From positions 248,001-312,000 of the forward strand of contig JABVXV010000009.1 in NCBI GenBank assembly GCA_013365325.1: a stretch of DNA of 64,000 bases, in the 5' to 3' direction. Shown here piece by piece: positions 1 through 12,379 of this stretch. The position numbers were made by a program, and so were the translations under genes. Source of the DNA: Dipetalonema caudispina. Lineage: Eukaryota; Nematoda; Chromadorea; Rhabditida; Onchocercidae. Each line of letters begins with the position of its first letter. Position 1 is the first letter of the stretch. The notes under the pieces are model-generated. The model was given only the letters and a program-made list of their open reading frames with translations, searched no databases and was not told the DNA's origin.

Positions 1-1
1 T

Positions 2-3000
2 TCCGTTGCAATTATGATTGACTTCATTTATCAGGTATTTTGAATGAATGAATGAATATTCGATAATTAAATTTAGAAAATCAGTTTTACCGCAATAGAT
101 GGCAAAAGTATTGAATCTTTGAGTTTATTTCATCTCTATTTTCATCATATTTAATTTCTCTAAAATCATGCATAAATCTTTGTTGTAGATTACATTTTTT
201 ACCGCCCTTGTTGCTTATAGTGGAAGACAAAAAATGAATTATCTCGAGGAAAAGGCATTATATTCTAAACAGGTAAATTAAAAGCTTTTTTTTTCTGTTA
301 AAAGGATACGCTTGTTGACAAATGAACTGTTTAGAGATTTTACGATTGTTTTCTAGCTTGAAACTTTTAACAGCTATTCTACCTGATCCTTACTAGCCAA
401 TATCTTAACTTTCATTTCCGGTTTTTGTGGGAATTTCTTGATGATCAGTAGGTACTATTTACTAGACTATTTACTATTATAACACCTTGTGGAAATTAAT
501 TATGATTGATATACAATGGCTTAAAACATATCGATTAAGTTCAGAAATTTCCATCAGTATATACTTGACGATGATATTGTAACTCGTAATATTTGTAATT
601 ACTATGTATTGTTCTTCCTTTTTTTTTGCAGAATCTTAAATCCAGAAACGTCCTAGATGGATTGTGGTCAAAAATTGAACAGAAAGATTTACATAAGTTG
701 TATACCGTTGATGTTGGTATTACAAAATACTGCTTACCTAATGATAATTCTTTATCACCAAAAATGTTGAGGAAAACAATGAAAAGGAGTGACATTATCC
801 TACAGAAGCTTGTCAATATCCTTCATTTACCATTTACGAAATTTGTTGTTATTGCAGCATTTATTACTCACGTTACCGTAAGTTAAAAGAAGAAATCGAC
901 TTTTTACATTTGTGCTAAAATTAATTCCCGTGTTACTTTTATAACGTGTATAAAATGAGGAAAAAAGTAATTGGAAGATAATATAAATTCATTCCAAATA
1001 TTCAAATTCAGATTGAGAAAACTTTTTATTCTGATATTTTGTAAACATTGAGTCTTAAAACTATACTCAGAAAGTATTAAAGTGTTGAAATTGAGAGTTT
1101 TCTATTTGATCTTTCATGTTGTATATGATTTGAGAGATTTTTTCGGAATTTATTTTGCTCAAACTTATTCATTCCCGATTTTCCCTGATCACCCAGTTCA
1201 AGTTATGATTTTAGGTGGTATCATATCTTTGCACTGAAGTGAATACAGACTTCGATATGGAAAATTTATACTTGGAAAATTCAAGCATGAATGCGATTTC
1301 ACGGCAATTACAACGTTTCACTCTTAGTGAAGCATTCGTCGTCAATTTTGCTCTTTATCCAATGCCAAATTTTGCTGATGTTTTCATTCGGAACAAATTC
1401 GATCATTTAATTGAAGAGTTGGAAACAATACCAAAATTCGGTATGGGGTCAAGTGGAACTGTCTTATGGACTAGAGATTTTGCTGATGTTAGTAGTTCTT
1501 TTTATAGTATAGAAATTTTAAATGTACAAAAATATGAAAGAAAAAAAATGATTGGTCATTATTATGACACGGTGGAAACCAAATAAGTGCACTTGCCACC
1601 TTACAAAATATTCTGAAACTGATAAAGTAAAGGAATAGTTTAAAAATCTTAAAAAAATAATCCATCTTAATGAATTCTAATGAGAATCGAATAATTAAAT
1701 TATGTTTTGTATCTAATCTTATAATGAATGTTATTAAATTGTACTTTACAGGCAGTAGCATTTTGGGATGAAGAAAGCAATTTTTGGCGACAAGACCAAT
1801 TACTTCCAACATTTCGAGAATACGAAATAGAAGAAAAATTCATCACCACCGAGTTAGTTTACATTTACATATAAAGCATGGTGAGCGAAATGGTTAATAA
1901 TTAATCTGCATGGAAATTAATGGAAGAACAATCATAGCCATAAAATATATCATGTAGTGATCCTGCCAAGAGGTGATTAACTCATTCAAAAATTATTGTC
2001 TTCATTTAAAAAAAAAAAAAAAGGAAATCGAAAATGGAAGTTTCGAAATGGTGATATAGGAATTGCCTCTCTGATTTTTTTTTTTATTGCCTCTCTGATC
2101 CTCAAATATACAGTCACTTTTTAACAAGTTTATTAACAGCTGGCTACAACCTCCTTCAGGAAAAATTGAATTTTAACTTGAAACGAATATTATCTTTCTC
2201 TGAACCTATTTAAAGAACAGTTAATCCCAACTAGTGATTGACCTGAAAAAGGAGAAGTGTTTTTTCTCTCTGTTCCTTTCATTAATGAATGCATATATCC
2301 CACTATTTTATTCGATTGTCTAACATTTGATCAATCTTTTGCGCCGATAGCATGAAACCAAGTGATCTCACCGGATGGGGTCACGGAAAAAAGTCTACCC
2401 CAAAATCATGATATGCCATAAAACTGCGCAGTTTTTTTTTTCGCTATGTTTGCTTTTCACTGTTGAATGCATATAACTGTTAATATCCGTTTGACCGTTC
2501 AACATACAACCACATCTGCTGAGTTCGGACTTTGAAGTTAGGACTATTAGAGAAAATGAATCTCAGCCTAGAAATGTTCTGGAAGAGATGAGAAAATTTT
2601 TCTGTTCCACTCTTCATTGTATATTACGGCGTTTTTATCACAATGTTATCCTTGTAGAAAGGATTTGGGCAGATTTGCAATAAGTGATTTCTTGGAAGAA
2701 GATGGCAGGTTTTGCTGATTTCTTGTTCTTCTCGTCTCTGAGATGATCGATTATTCGTTACAAAAATAAAAATGCAGTCAACTGTACAAAAATGTAATGT
2801 TCGTAATGTGGAATTAAGCGTAAAAAAAAGCGTCAACAAAAAAGTGAAAGCTCATTATTACCTCATTTTTGGATGAAATTATACATTTCAGAAAAGTGAA
2901 ATTGCAAAAAGATTTTCAGATGATAGTTTTCAGAAAAAAAGCAGATAATTTGGAAGTAATTTCCGGTTTCTTTTGGTCAATAACTTACCGCAATATGAGT

Positions 3001-4718
3001 AACTTTTTGGATGTACAAAAACTTGTACAACAAAGGTTTTCTTCATTTCATCTTATTCAATGCTACTCCAAATTTCGCTGTTAGAATTTCAGTTTCAGAC
3101 ATTTAGACAAGTTTCAAATGTAGAATTAAAACTATTTTTGAAAAAAAATTTCGAGTACACCAAGTTAAATTTCTTCTTTCACACCCTTTATTGCAGAAAA
3201 TTGCCAATTTTTTAGTGACATTAATCATAATGACGCAAACTTCCTTCTTTGAGTGAATAATTTGAATAATTTTTAACAAACTCCTTGTAACAACTAAAAT
3301 ATGTGGAGATTTCTACAATTATCGTTTTCCTTGTTGGCATCAAACTGTCTGTGATTTATCAATTTTAATTCAGGAGATCAATAATATCGAAATATGCTAA
3401 ATTTTTCAATGTGAGTTCACATCATCCATTGGAGAAAGTTCCAGCTGAATCAGCAGCTAGTGCAGCAACTAATTTTATCCAAACTGCATGTTCGTCATAC
3501 CATTTTTTTTTTTAAATTTTTAAAATCATTTCAGAATACATCTTATGTAGATTTAACAAAAAATTCTTCACATTAATATGGAATATGGAAGGAAAAAGTT
3601 TTTCCAAAATAACAAAAAGAGATACAAAAAGATAAAGGTATCATAAGTGTAATTACGTGTTTTATTTGTAATTAGTATTAAATATGAATCTATTTATAAT
3701 CAATTCCCATTTCGCAATATTAAATTTAAAAATTATTGCAGTTTCTGCGGTGATTTTAATGTCAGCCTTAGTTTACTTCTTCATTACTGATTTATATGCT
3801 GTAGCAGCTGTCGTTATTTCAATTCTATCCATTTGTTTCGGAGCACTTGCATATTTGCATTTGTGGAATGTACGACTGGATGCCATCTCTCTGATCAGTT
3901 TACTGATGAGTATTGGCTTTTCGGTTGATTACAGTGCTCATATCTGTTATCATTACCTTGCACAAAAGGTATTTGAGTTCTTTTATCCAATCATTTCACA
4001 TTTAAAATTTCACTTGTTACACTCACACTTGTTGTAATGCTCCTATAAGCTATGGATTTTGTGAAATTTTTGATTTCTGATTGATCTGTCATATTATGCG
4101 AGTGCACGTTGAAGCATATGGGTAGAGAAACTTCTCGATCATAAAATTTTAATTCAAGCTTTATATGTAGAACAATAAGAAATCGGAAGAACGATGTCAT
4201 CAACCCATTTCAATCATTGTTGGATCAGATGCAAATGTCAAGGATTTATCGATATTACCATCAAACAGTAAAAATATGCATTGCAATAATCCGGCTACTG
4301 ATACCCGAACAAGATTTCTAATCACTTTCAAAAATGTAGGGTGGCCAGTGATTCAGTCAGGACTTAGCACTCTACTAGGTAAGTGATACTATTATTTATC
4401 ATCGATAATTGGTGTAGAATAACAAGTTCTTACAATTTTTGATTAAAGATATCTAATTTCAAGATCAAGAATCGAAATGATCAAAAATTAAGTTTATTCC
4501 TCAACAGTAAAAAGCCTTTTAATTAATTAATAATTAGGAAAGTTTCAGGTGTATTACCCATGGTTATGGTGAAAGCTTACGTGGTTGCTGTTTTCTGGAA
4601 GACAGTAATACTATTAATTGTATTGGGAATTGTTCATGCATTAATCTTGTTACCTGTAATTTTAATCATTTTTGATGATTTGGAATGTTGCGTGAAAAAG
4701 TTGTACCGATCAAAATGA
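2..4718 (+). CDS. Patched-related protein (sterol-sensing domain), 3' part
   Basis: Multi-pass RND-type permease relative of Patched; in nematodes the PTR family acts at apical membranes and in cuticle formation (family knowledge). Exons read: 2-34, 189-272, 632-877, 1215-1487, 1752-1852, 2892-3035, 3374-3489, 3742-3968, about 4243-4378 and 4549-4718 (stop 4716-4718). Reading phases agree across the junctions. Diagnostic stretches are FFTALVAYSGR (exon 2), DMENLYL and NFALYPMPNF (exon 4), GFFWS (exon 6), SLLMSIGFSVDY followed by HICYHY (exon 8), VGWPVIQSGLSTLLG (exon 9) and a final TM segment in exon 10. The start of exon 9 is the weakest boundary, and a small exon between 1853 and 2891 cannot be excluded. 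The 5' end lies outside the window. An ATTAAA at 4760-4765 may be the poly(A) signal. Confidence 0.88.
42..59. repeat. Short GAAT tetranucleotide repeat
   Basis: About four tandem GAAT units lie in the first visible intron of the patched-related gene, right after its donor at 35. A simple repeat with no sign of function. Confidence 0.8.
2062..2099. repeat. 14-bp direct repeat around a T run
   Basis: ATTGCCTCTCTGAT occurs at 2062-2075 and again at 2086-2099, separated by a T-rich spacer, inside a patched-gene intron. It looks like a slippage or short duplication product. Confidence 0.7.
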
Positions 4719-5626
4719 CTTAATAGATCGCTTTAAAAAAGTGCTCCATTGATCAATTCATTAAATACAGTTGTTTGCTGAAAAAAATTTCCGAAGCTCA
4801 TTTCTCACATTTTGCTTTCTTCTTTTAGTGATCGACGGCAAAATATTTCTGAAAAAAGTTCCCTTCGTTCTGTTGATGAAAAGGGATGGCGGTAGAAAAT
4901 GCAACTTTTGGTTCAATTTCAAAATCTTTTATTATAACTTAGATGACCTTTTACTTCCTAAACAGGTGCACAATTCGAATGCAAATTTAACTCAACTTTT
5001 ATAATTCAAACTCATTTGAACATTTTGGACTTTGAAGGAGTGGTTCTCTCTCGATTTACTACGCTAAACCATTTTCAGATTCAGAAAAGGGTTCAACTAA
5101 AATTTTATCTCTGCATTAATCATTAGTTTCCTTTGCTAGTAAATTTTAATTAGACCAGGAAAATTTCAAATACATTGCAAATTCATTTAGAGTTCGCAAA
5201 ATGTCAAATGTAAGTGCGATCATCAAATCTGTTAATCCAGCCCACGTGACCTTTCTGAAGAAACATATCAGTTATGCTTCTAATAAGTTTCAAAACCTGT
5301 TCATTTGAAAGCTTTGTAATTAATTATTTAAACATACTACCAAATTACTGCAAGTAAAAATACAGACTAAGTATTTATTTATCGCCAAATAGTAGGAGGA
5401 AAAGTCATTGAATACTTAATTTCTGCGTGATCATTCCGCGAAGATTATTTGATTCTAAGCGAATACAATTTAAAATGCTTCATGATTTTTATTCATGAAG
5501 TCTTAACAAACTGAATAGTACCTCTTGATTCGGATATTTTAAGCATAATAGACAAGTTTTGTAATTATAACAAAACTAATTAATTTCTGTACCATTACCT
5601 TTTACCAATCGATTATACCGTGCAAG
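4719..5626. other. Intergenic, patched-related gene to phosphatase
   Basis: No supported gene. An open frame at 4771-5004 starts with a hydrophobic stretch but has no splice or family support. The N-terminal exon of the downstream phosphatase should lie in this interval; ATG TCA AAT followed by a GTAAGT donor at 5201-5209 is one candidate, but its phase does not fit the next acceptor. Confidence 0.5.
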
Positions 5627-7648
5627 AACTTCTACCCATTTTGGACGAAGCGAAGAAATTATTTCTATCAGAACAAACTCTACTGGAAGTTGAAGTACCA
5701 TGTGTCGTGATCGGTGATATCCATGGACAAGTATGTCATCCTGTTTGTCTTCTTATTAAGACCTTTTTTCAATAATGTGAAGATTACTCAAACTAATAAT
5801 CAAGAGAAATATCATGGTGATGTGTTACTGAATCGATGATAATGGAACGGACTGCGATAGATGAATCTGTCAAAAAATTCATTGCCAATTTCATTCTGCT
5901 GTAATCTTCTTTTTTTTTCATATGAATCAGTTTTTATAAATTAAAGTTATCGTTTGCTTAAGCGAGAGATTGCTTCAGTACGAAGATTTACACCGAATGT
6001 TTTCTGTTCTTGGAGCAGGTCGAAAAAGTGGAGCAGTGAAACGACGTTTTGTATTTCTTGGCGATTATGTTGATCGTGGTATGAACTCATTGGAAACGAT
6101 TTGTTGTCTTCTGGCGCACAAATTAATGTTTCCGAAGATGGTAAATGGTTAATTAAGTTTATGCTGAGAGAAAATTAAATTTTTTTTAATTGAGGTAACT
6201 AGAATTAGTTTCCAGTTCAACATGCTACGTGGAAATCACGAATCATCGGATATTAATCAAACATATGGCTTCCAATTGGAGCTTGAGCGTAGATTCCCGA
6301 TAAATAATGAAGGATTTACACTGTGGAATGCATTCAATGAACTATTCGCTTGCTTGCCACTTGCAGCTATAATTCACAATAAAATACTTTGCATTCACGG
6401 AGGTATTGGACCGGAATTGAAATCTTTGAATGATATTAGAAAGGTTGATTTAATTAATAATCTAATTTGACATTTTTGTAAATTATTTTGCGAATTTATT
6501 TGTTTATTCATTCATTCGCTCATGTTATCTGTTCGTATTTCCAGTACTTCCTTTGTTAACAGTTATCGATCAATGAATCATATTTCGAGTTTAGTTTTAT
6601 CTAAAATTTTAGATCAAACGTCCAATTCTTGACCCAACGGAATCAGCGCTAGCATGTAGTCTGTTATGGTCTGATCCTATGCTTGACCTGAAAGGTTTCA
6701 TTAAAAATTCAATTCGTGGAGCTGGCTATTTCTTTGGTGAAGATACTGTGATCGCTTGTTGCGAACAGCTAAATATCGACCTCATTGTTCGGGCACATCA
6801 GGTTCCTCCTGTTTGTATTTGTAGTTATTGTTGTTCTAAATCCGATAAACTACTGTATCTACCTTTTTTCTTCACAGAATACCTGAATTTCTTCTTTTTT
6901 TTTTTGCTTGAGAAGTTTGAAGCTTATTGCAATAAATGATACTTTAGAAGTCAATTTCCTATTTATAGTATTGCTTCAAAAATTTAATGAGCAGAAATTT
7001 GAGTCAAAAATTGATTGAATAAATTAATTTTATGTTTTGGCTTTGAAAGAAATTGCGTGTTTTTCTTGTTTTTCAGATGATAATGAATGGTTATGGTTTC
7101 TTTTGTAAACGACGATTAGTTTCAGTCTTTTCAGCGCCACGTTATCTCTTATCAAAGGTAAACATTACAAATAATTTGTTGAACTTAAAATCTATACAAT
7201 CAAAATACGCCAATTTTGTTCATTTATAATTTTGAATTGAATTTTGAAGCTAATTCGATATTTAATTTGCCAGAATAATAAGTGTGCCATATTACAAGTG
7301 GAGAAAGATTTAAGAGTTGGTTTCATATTACTTTGCCCGGTGACGCCTGAAACACAAGGCAAGTTTCTTTTTGAAGCGTAAAATTACGTAACAACGTCAG
7401 GAGCTTTCATTGATGCGTACAAAATAACTCATTTGTTAACTATAATTACTCATAGTTAATGTATAATGTCAGGCAATTTATCAATAAATAATTTACCTAA
7501 TGCTTACTTTTTAGGACAAGATCATTTCCGAAATTTTTTCACAAAAAACAATGACAGTTCATCATTCGCTTCACGGAAAGCTGCAGTAGAAGGCTTTATA
7601 TGCGAATCTATTGATAGTTTCCGTGGTAGTTTGAAGCATAATAAGTGA
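5627..7648 (+). CDS. PP1-like serine/threonine phosphatase
   Basis: Metallo-dependent Ser/Thr protein phosphatase of the PP1 branch. Exons: about 5627-5730, 5979-6140, 6216-6443, 6613-6801, 7077-7157, 7274-7358, 7515-7648. Signature motifs stand in order: [28 protein letters not shown] (usual HGGLSP) and RAHQ, with WSDP and FSAPRY nearby, so metal- and phosphate-binding residues look intact. The C-terminal half is divergent: the usual FSAPNYCGEFDN becomes [12 protein letters not shown], and a basic tail with [13 protein letters not shown] is added. This resembles the many nematode-expanded PP1 paralogues, often germline-expressed (family knowledge; expression is inference). The intron at 7359-7514 begins GCAAGT, a GC-AG intron that keeps phase. 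The initiator exon was not found, so the 5' end is incomplete. Confidence 0.88.
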
Positions 7649-7824
7649 AATATTTTGTATTATATCTTAATCTTATGCATAAAAATAATAATAACGAATT
7701 TGAAATCGAAGTTATTTATCAAATTTTAATTTAATATCTTTTGATATTTCATATCTTGTAAAATTTCTGCGCTCTTCCGATTGATATATGCCAATTGATT
7801 GAAATATCTGTTACGTATATCGCA

Positions 7825-8030
7825 ATGATTTTTCACATATCGCCCTACGGGGACGATTGGAATGAGCCCTCACATACACATCGAAATTGCGTGAGGCAGC
7901 AATCCAAATGATTTGTCCAATATTGGTCGGGAAGGTGATTTATGTGAAAACTGGTTTTTAATTTGGCTCAATCCAGCACTTTTAGCAGGACCAATGATGG
8001 ATATTGGAAAGCGAAAAGTTCCAGATCGAG
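7825..8030 (+). other. Coding-like segment, two overlapping frames
   Basis: From ATG 7825 a frame encodes MIFHISPYGDDW and runs to about 7900, where a second frame (NPNDLSNIGREGDLCENW, ending MDIGKRKVPDR) takes over up to a GTAAGC donor at 8031. The second frame could be an exon with acceptor GCAG at about 7899. The reverse strand is also partly open. Base composition is richer in GC than the surroundings. I recognise no family. It may be an exon of a small gene, a frameshifted remnant, or part of a dispersed repeat. Confidence 0.3.
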
Positions 8031-9596
8031 TAAGCGAAAAATTGTGGATTTCTTTCTTCCCCTCGGAGTTAATTCTGTTTACTCTTATAATTTTCTATTA
8101 AAAGCATTTTATTGAAATTTTGAAGCTATTATTATACTCCATGGTTCACAGTTAATTCATCCTGAAGTTCATTTCAAAATTATGATTTACACTTAATTAT
8201 TTACTCATTGAAGCGTCATATTCAATAGACTACTGTACTAAAATGTTGTGATGAACAACAATACACTATGATTTTTCTATAAAATTTTAATCCATTCATT
8301 TTATGCATTTTTATGCTTCCAAACTTCATCATTTTGAGTTTATTCTTTTTTTTTATTCTTATCGATGAAATGGAAGAGGAAATAAAAAATGACGTTGAAA
8401 TTTGCATTAGCATTCTATCAGGTTGTTTTCATCTTTGACTTTCCGAAGTTCGCCAGGTTTGTTTGAAAACGATGAACGTTTTGCCAAATTAATAATAACA
8501 TTTTCCAGTTTTTCACTGTTATGATAACAACTCTCTGTTATCCAGAAACGATGAAAAATTGTCGAAATATGAACTTTTTTGACTACTGAAATCACTGTTT
8601 ACATTTCGTTGCTGTTTCCAGAAAGTTTTCTTATGCAAAATGGATGTCATATTTTCTGAATCTAAGCATTACAGTTGTGCATTCATCCGATTTCACTTCA
8701 ATCAATAACAGCTTTGAATATCGATTTAGTGGAGGGGAAGTAAACAGTGGTATTCTAGTAAGAAATGTAATAATGAAAATTATAATAGATAATATATTGC
8801 TGAAAGTAAGTTTCATCTTGCTAAGCTGCTGAGAATTACGAATAATTTACTCGTAATTTAAATCGGAAATGCATAAGTTAGCTAATCGAAATGAGGATTT
8901 ATAGATTTCTAAAGTAAAAATTTTAATGCTTTCTTGAATGCTATCGATTTCATTTCTATTTTATTTATTTTTCACCAATTTTTTTAATTAATTTGAAAAA
9001 ATTTTTTTTGACCTTTATTTTTGATTTTTTTATCAGTCAAAAAAAGTCATTTTTCAAGTTTCCAAAATTTGTATTATTAATTTATTTTGATAGTATAATA
9101 GCCAAAATGAGGTAATGAGGCTCCTAGCAAGCAATAATATTTGCACTCATTGTTAGCAATAAGCCAAATGAAAGAAGTTCAATAAAAATGGATTTATGCG
9201 CATTGCGCAGTAGTTAGATTACTTTTTCACATGCCTAGCATTGCATTCAATTTTGCATATTCCATATATAATTAGCAGCACAATTTAGAAAGAATGGATA
9301 TAGCTACGGAAATTATCTGCAAATTACAGCAATGCCGATTGTGAGACAATACCGCTTTTTATGCTCGTTCCTTGAAATTTCACTCCCATGAAAGCTATTA
9401 CAGTTTTCTTTCATGTATACAGTGGGAAATTTTTAATATTTAAAACTGTAATTACTTGCATTGACTTTAGTGGTTTGAAATTTTCACCTGCGCCACTACA
9501 TTTTATTTATACCCGGAAGTTTTGTAGAAGTTACTAGAAATCGATAGGGAAGCGTTTAAGGATTAGACTGACTGACTTGTTGTTTATTTCACAAGG
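8031..9596. other. Intergenic, mostly non-coding
   Basis: AT-rich. One phase-compatible open segment follows the acceptor TGTTTCCAG, at 8622-8705 (KVFLCKMDV..., TAA stop); it could be joined to the segment ending at 8030 but has no family support. The remaining open frames overlap on both strands and look like chance. The promoter of the ET-module gene should lie near 9400-9590. Confidence 0.4.
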
Positions 9597-11968
9597 ATGA
9601 AGGAATATTTGGCAATACTTATTTGGCTAATATTTATGGCGCAAAAAGTTATCAGTATCAAATGTGCAGAATGCGATTACCTACCTCATACAGCTATTTC
9701 TGGCATTAGAACTTGTCCAAAAAATTGTTATGGCGATATTTGCTTTATTGGTAATCTATTTTCTATGAATAAATGTATCAGTTCTAAAGTCTTACGAACT
9801 TTTAAATTTAATTCCAAATCTTGCTCGAGATTTAAAACTCATTAGTTCTATCATTTAATTGTTTTAATGACTGAAAAAGAAAAAGCTGTTAAATATTTCA
9901 GTAGTCAACAATTATTACAACGAAACTCTAATATCGGGATGTGTAAATGTTGATACCGAAACGCAAACATTTTTCCGTAATCATGCCTATTGCTATGAGA
10001 AAAATAAATATACGATATGTGGATGTACTACCTTAGATCGTTGCAATAGTCCACAGGCACCATTTTCCATGTTTACTTTCGTCACCAAACCTTTTTTCGA
10101 AGAGTGTCAATTTGTACCAAAGCATGGTTTGTTTCCTCTCTTCTCTTGTATAATCAGATTTTTTTCAAAGTAATCATCAAATCTTTTAAGGTCATTCAGC
10201 GATCATCATATTTCTGATATCATTGTTTTCAGAATCTCATAATGATGGCTAAAAATGCCGCCTATTTTTTTCAATAATATGGCTGTCAAGCTGTCAGGCT
10301 TAAGATGTCAATCTGATTGAAGCATTCATGAATATCTACTTTGATAATGCTCACAATAAATCATTAGTTACATATTTTAGACGCCGCATTTTTGGAAGTT
10401 GTTGAATACTTTTATCACATTTCATGTTGCTACGTCACTATCTACAACTATAACTTTCATCAATCAGAATTGATTCACTGCTTTTAGTTTGAAACCGAAT
10501 TCTAAATTTAGATGATATTTCCAAAATATTGAGGTTTCCTAAAATTATTTAAATTTCAGAAGATAAGGACAGCAATTCGGTACAGTGTAATATCACTTTA
10601 AAAGTGAATAATTCTGAAGTGGAATTGTCACTTAAAGCACAATCTAAGGAAGGTGCAAGTATTGATACGTGAGTTCTTGTTTTGAAATTTCCTTCAAAAT
10701 TCCTTATTCCACACTTCATAATCGTCCGGGTGGCAGTAGTGTTTACAGTTCCTCGTGCAATTCCTTCACGGATAATCTATCGATTAGTTGTTTTAAAAAA
10801 CAATAGATAATTGGTTTCTACTAGCTATCTGACTTTTTCCCGAAGCGTAGCAGTTCGTGTATTGTGAATAACCATTAAGCTTTGGACAACATGGACGCTG
10901 GTTTTAATTCCAGTATTGAAATGACAACAGAAAATGCACATATCAGTGATTCGCTATCGATCATAACCAAATCGACAACATTCCATCCAACGGTCAGTTA
11001 TTCGATGAAGGACATTGAAGCAATCAGTGATAAAAATAAACAATATGGCGGTATGTTTGCTATGATTTTTGACAGTTAAATAGATACAACTACAACTATT
11101 TTTCTAGAATGGATAAGTATGCACAAAGCAGAGAGTTGAATTTTAATAAGACTATTTGTAATTGCTAATGTCAAAATGACATTCAATTTTGTGATTTTTA
11201 AAGAATGAAGTGTTAAATATCAAACGTTTTATATATCTTTTAGGAATCGGTAATTTGATATATAAAATATCTTTATTATAAATTTAAAGTATCTTATATT
11301 TATTTCAATATGATTAGTTCTCGAATTTCATGGTAATTGATAAACTTGGATATTTTCTGCTCACTAATTGCAAAGAATTAAAGATAAAATGAAAGCATAA
11401 TGTCCAACATATAATTTAAAGGACAGGAAAATAATTAAAATCTAAGTTTTCGGTTTTTGTAGTAAGAACTTCCTTAGCCAAATTGAACCTCTTATTGTCT
11501 TGTTAAAATTCTAACTTTCATTTCACCATTTGTTTGATATTCGGTTTTAATGAGTACTTTTTAGAAAACAAAAATGAAATAAGTGGCGAATTTGTCGATG
11601 AAGTGATACGTAGTTTACTTCCGAGCACAGATCTTCGGCATTTCATTGATCCGGAATCCAACTATAGCAACTTCAACGATCAAACCAAAGGTTGGAAAAA
11701 GCCGTTTTTCAAAGTTTACAATAGCTATTTTTTATTTCTATTTCATAATTTAGATTCAGAATTTCCAAAAATCCTTTTTCGGCTTCTTTTCTAACACTTA
11801 AATGTTTCAGGAAAAATGTACGAAAAAGTAAACATAAGATGTGATGGTAATAGTTCTAGTAGTCAATATGGAATATCCAGGATCGCCGTTTTCTTAATTT
11901 TTTCTTCACTCACTTATTTCTGCCAATTACCTAAAGTGAATTTTAAGAAAATTATTATCTTATCTTGA
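9597..11968 (+). CDS. ET-module cysteine-rich secreted/membrane protein
   Basis: Begins with a signal peptide (MKEYLAILIWLIFMAQ). It then carries the spaced cysteines of a nematode ET module, a three-finger-like fold: CAEC, CPKNCYGDIC, SGC, YCYEK, ICGCTTLDRCNS. Exons: 9597-9750, 9902-10126, 10560-10652 (or to 10668), 10880-11050, 11565-11690, 11811-11968. The middle is Ser/Thr-rich and probably glycosylated. The last exon has a cysteine, a serine run and a hydrophobic stretch (GISRIAVFLIFSS) that could be a TM anchor or a GPI signal. Predicted length is about 308 aa. The junction of exons 3 and 4 is the weakest: only the earlier donor (10653) keeps frame. Function unknown; ET modules are typical of secreted nematode proteins. 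AATAAA stands at 12030-12035. Confidence 0.75.
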
Positions 11969-12301
11969 ACAAACAATATAATAGGTTTTATCTTACTTTA
12001 AAAATTTGTAAAGTCATTTTCTGCCTGAAAATAAAAGTACTACCAGCGGATTTCCCCAGTATTGGTGAATTCCAAAGTTTGAAATATTTTTGTTAAATCT
12101 ATTTTAAAAATCCATTTCCAAGCTCATTAATATTTCAAATTTCTGTTCTGTATTTAAGTCACCCCCTTCCCAAAGCAATTAAACAATTTAAAGAGTTAAA
12201 TTCAGATAACTAATTAGATCTAAAACTGGTTTCTTCTTTACAAGCAAATATTGCGTAAATTTCAAGTTTAATTCGTATGTTTGTTTGTTTGATGCAGTTG
12301 T

Positions 12302-12373
12302 ATTCCATTTCCTGTACACTTTTCTCTCTTCTTATTAATTCTATCTGTTATTATATTCACCGAAGAAGAAATT
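12302..12373 (+). other. Possible alternative last exon of the ET-module gene
   Basis: After an acceptor TGATGCAG an open stretch encodes a hydrophobic segment in more than one frame. One frame ends with a basic tail (HRRRNYRC, stop); another, reached in phase from a cryptic donor inside the last exon (GATG|GTAATA near 11845), gives VVFHFLYTFLSSY and a stop. It could supply a different membrane tail, but may be chance. Confidence 0.2.
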
Positions 12374-12379
12374 ACCGCT

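Noticed and set aside
8407..8595. Minus-strand ORFs at 8222-8816
   Set aside because: Overlapping frames on both strands with no domain, signal peptide or coherent splice sites.
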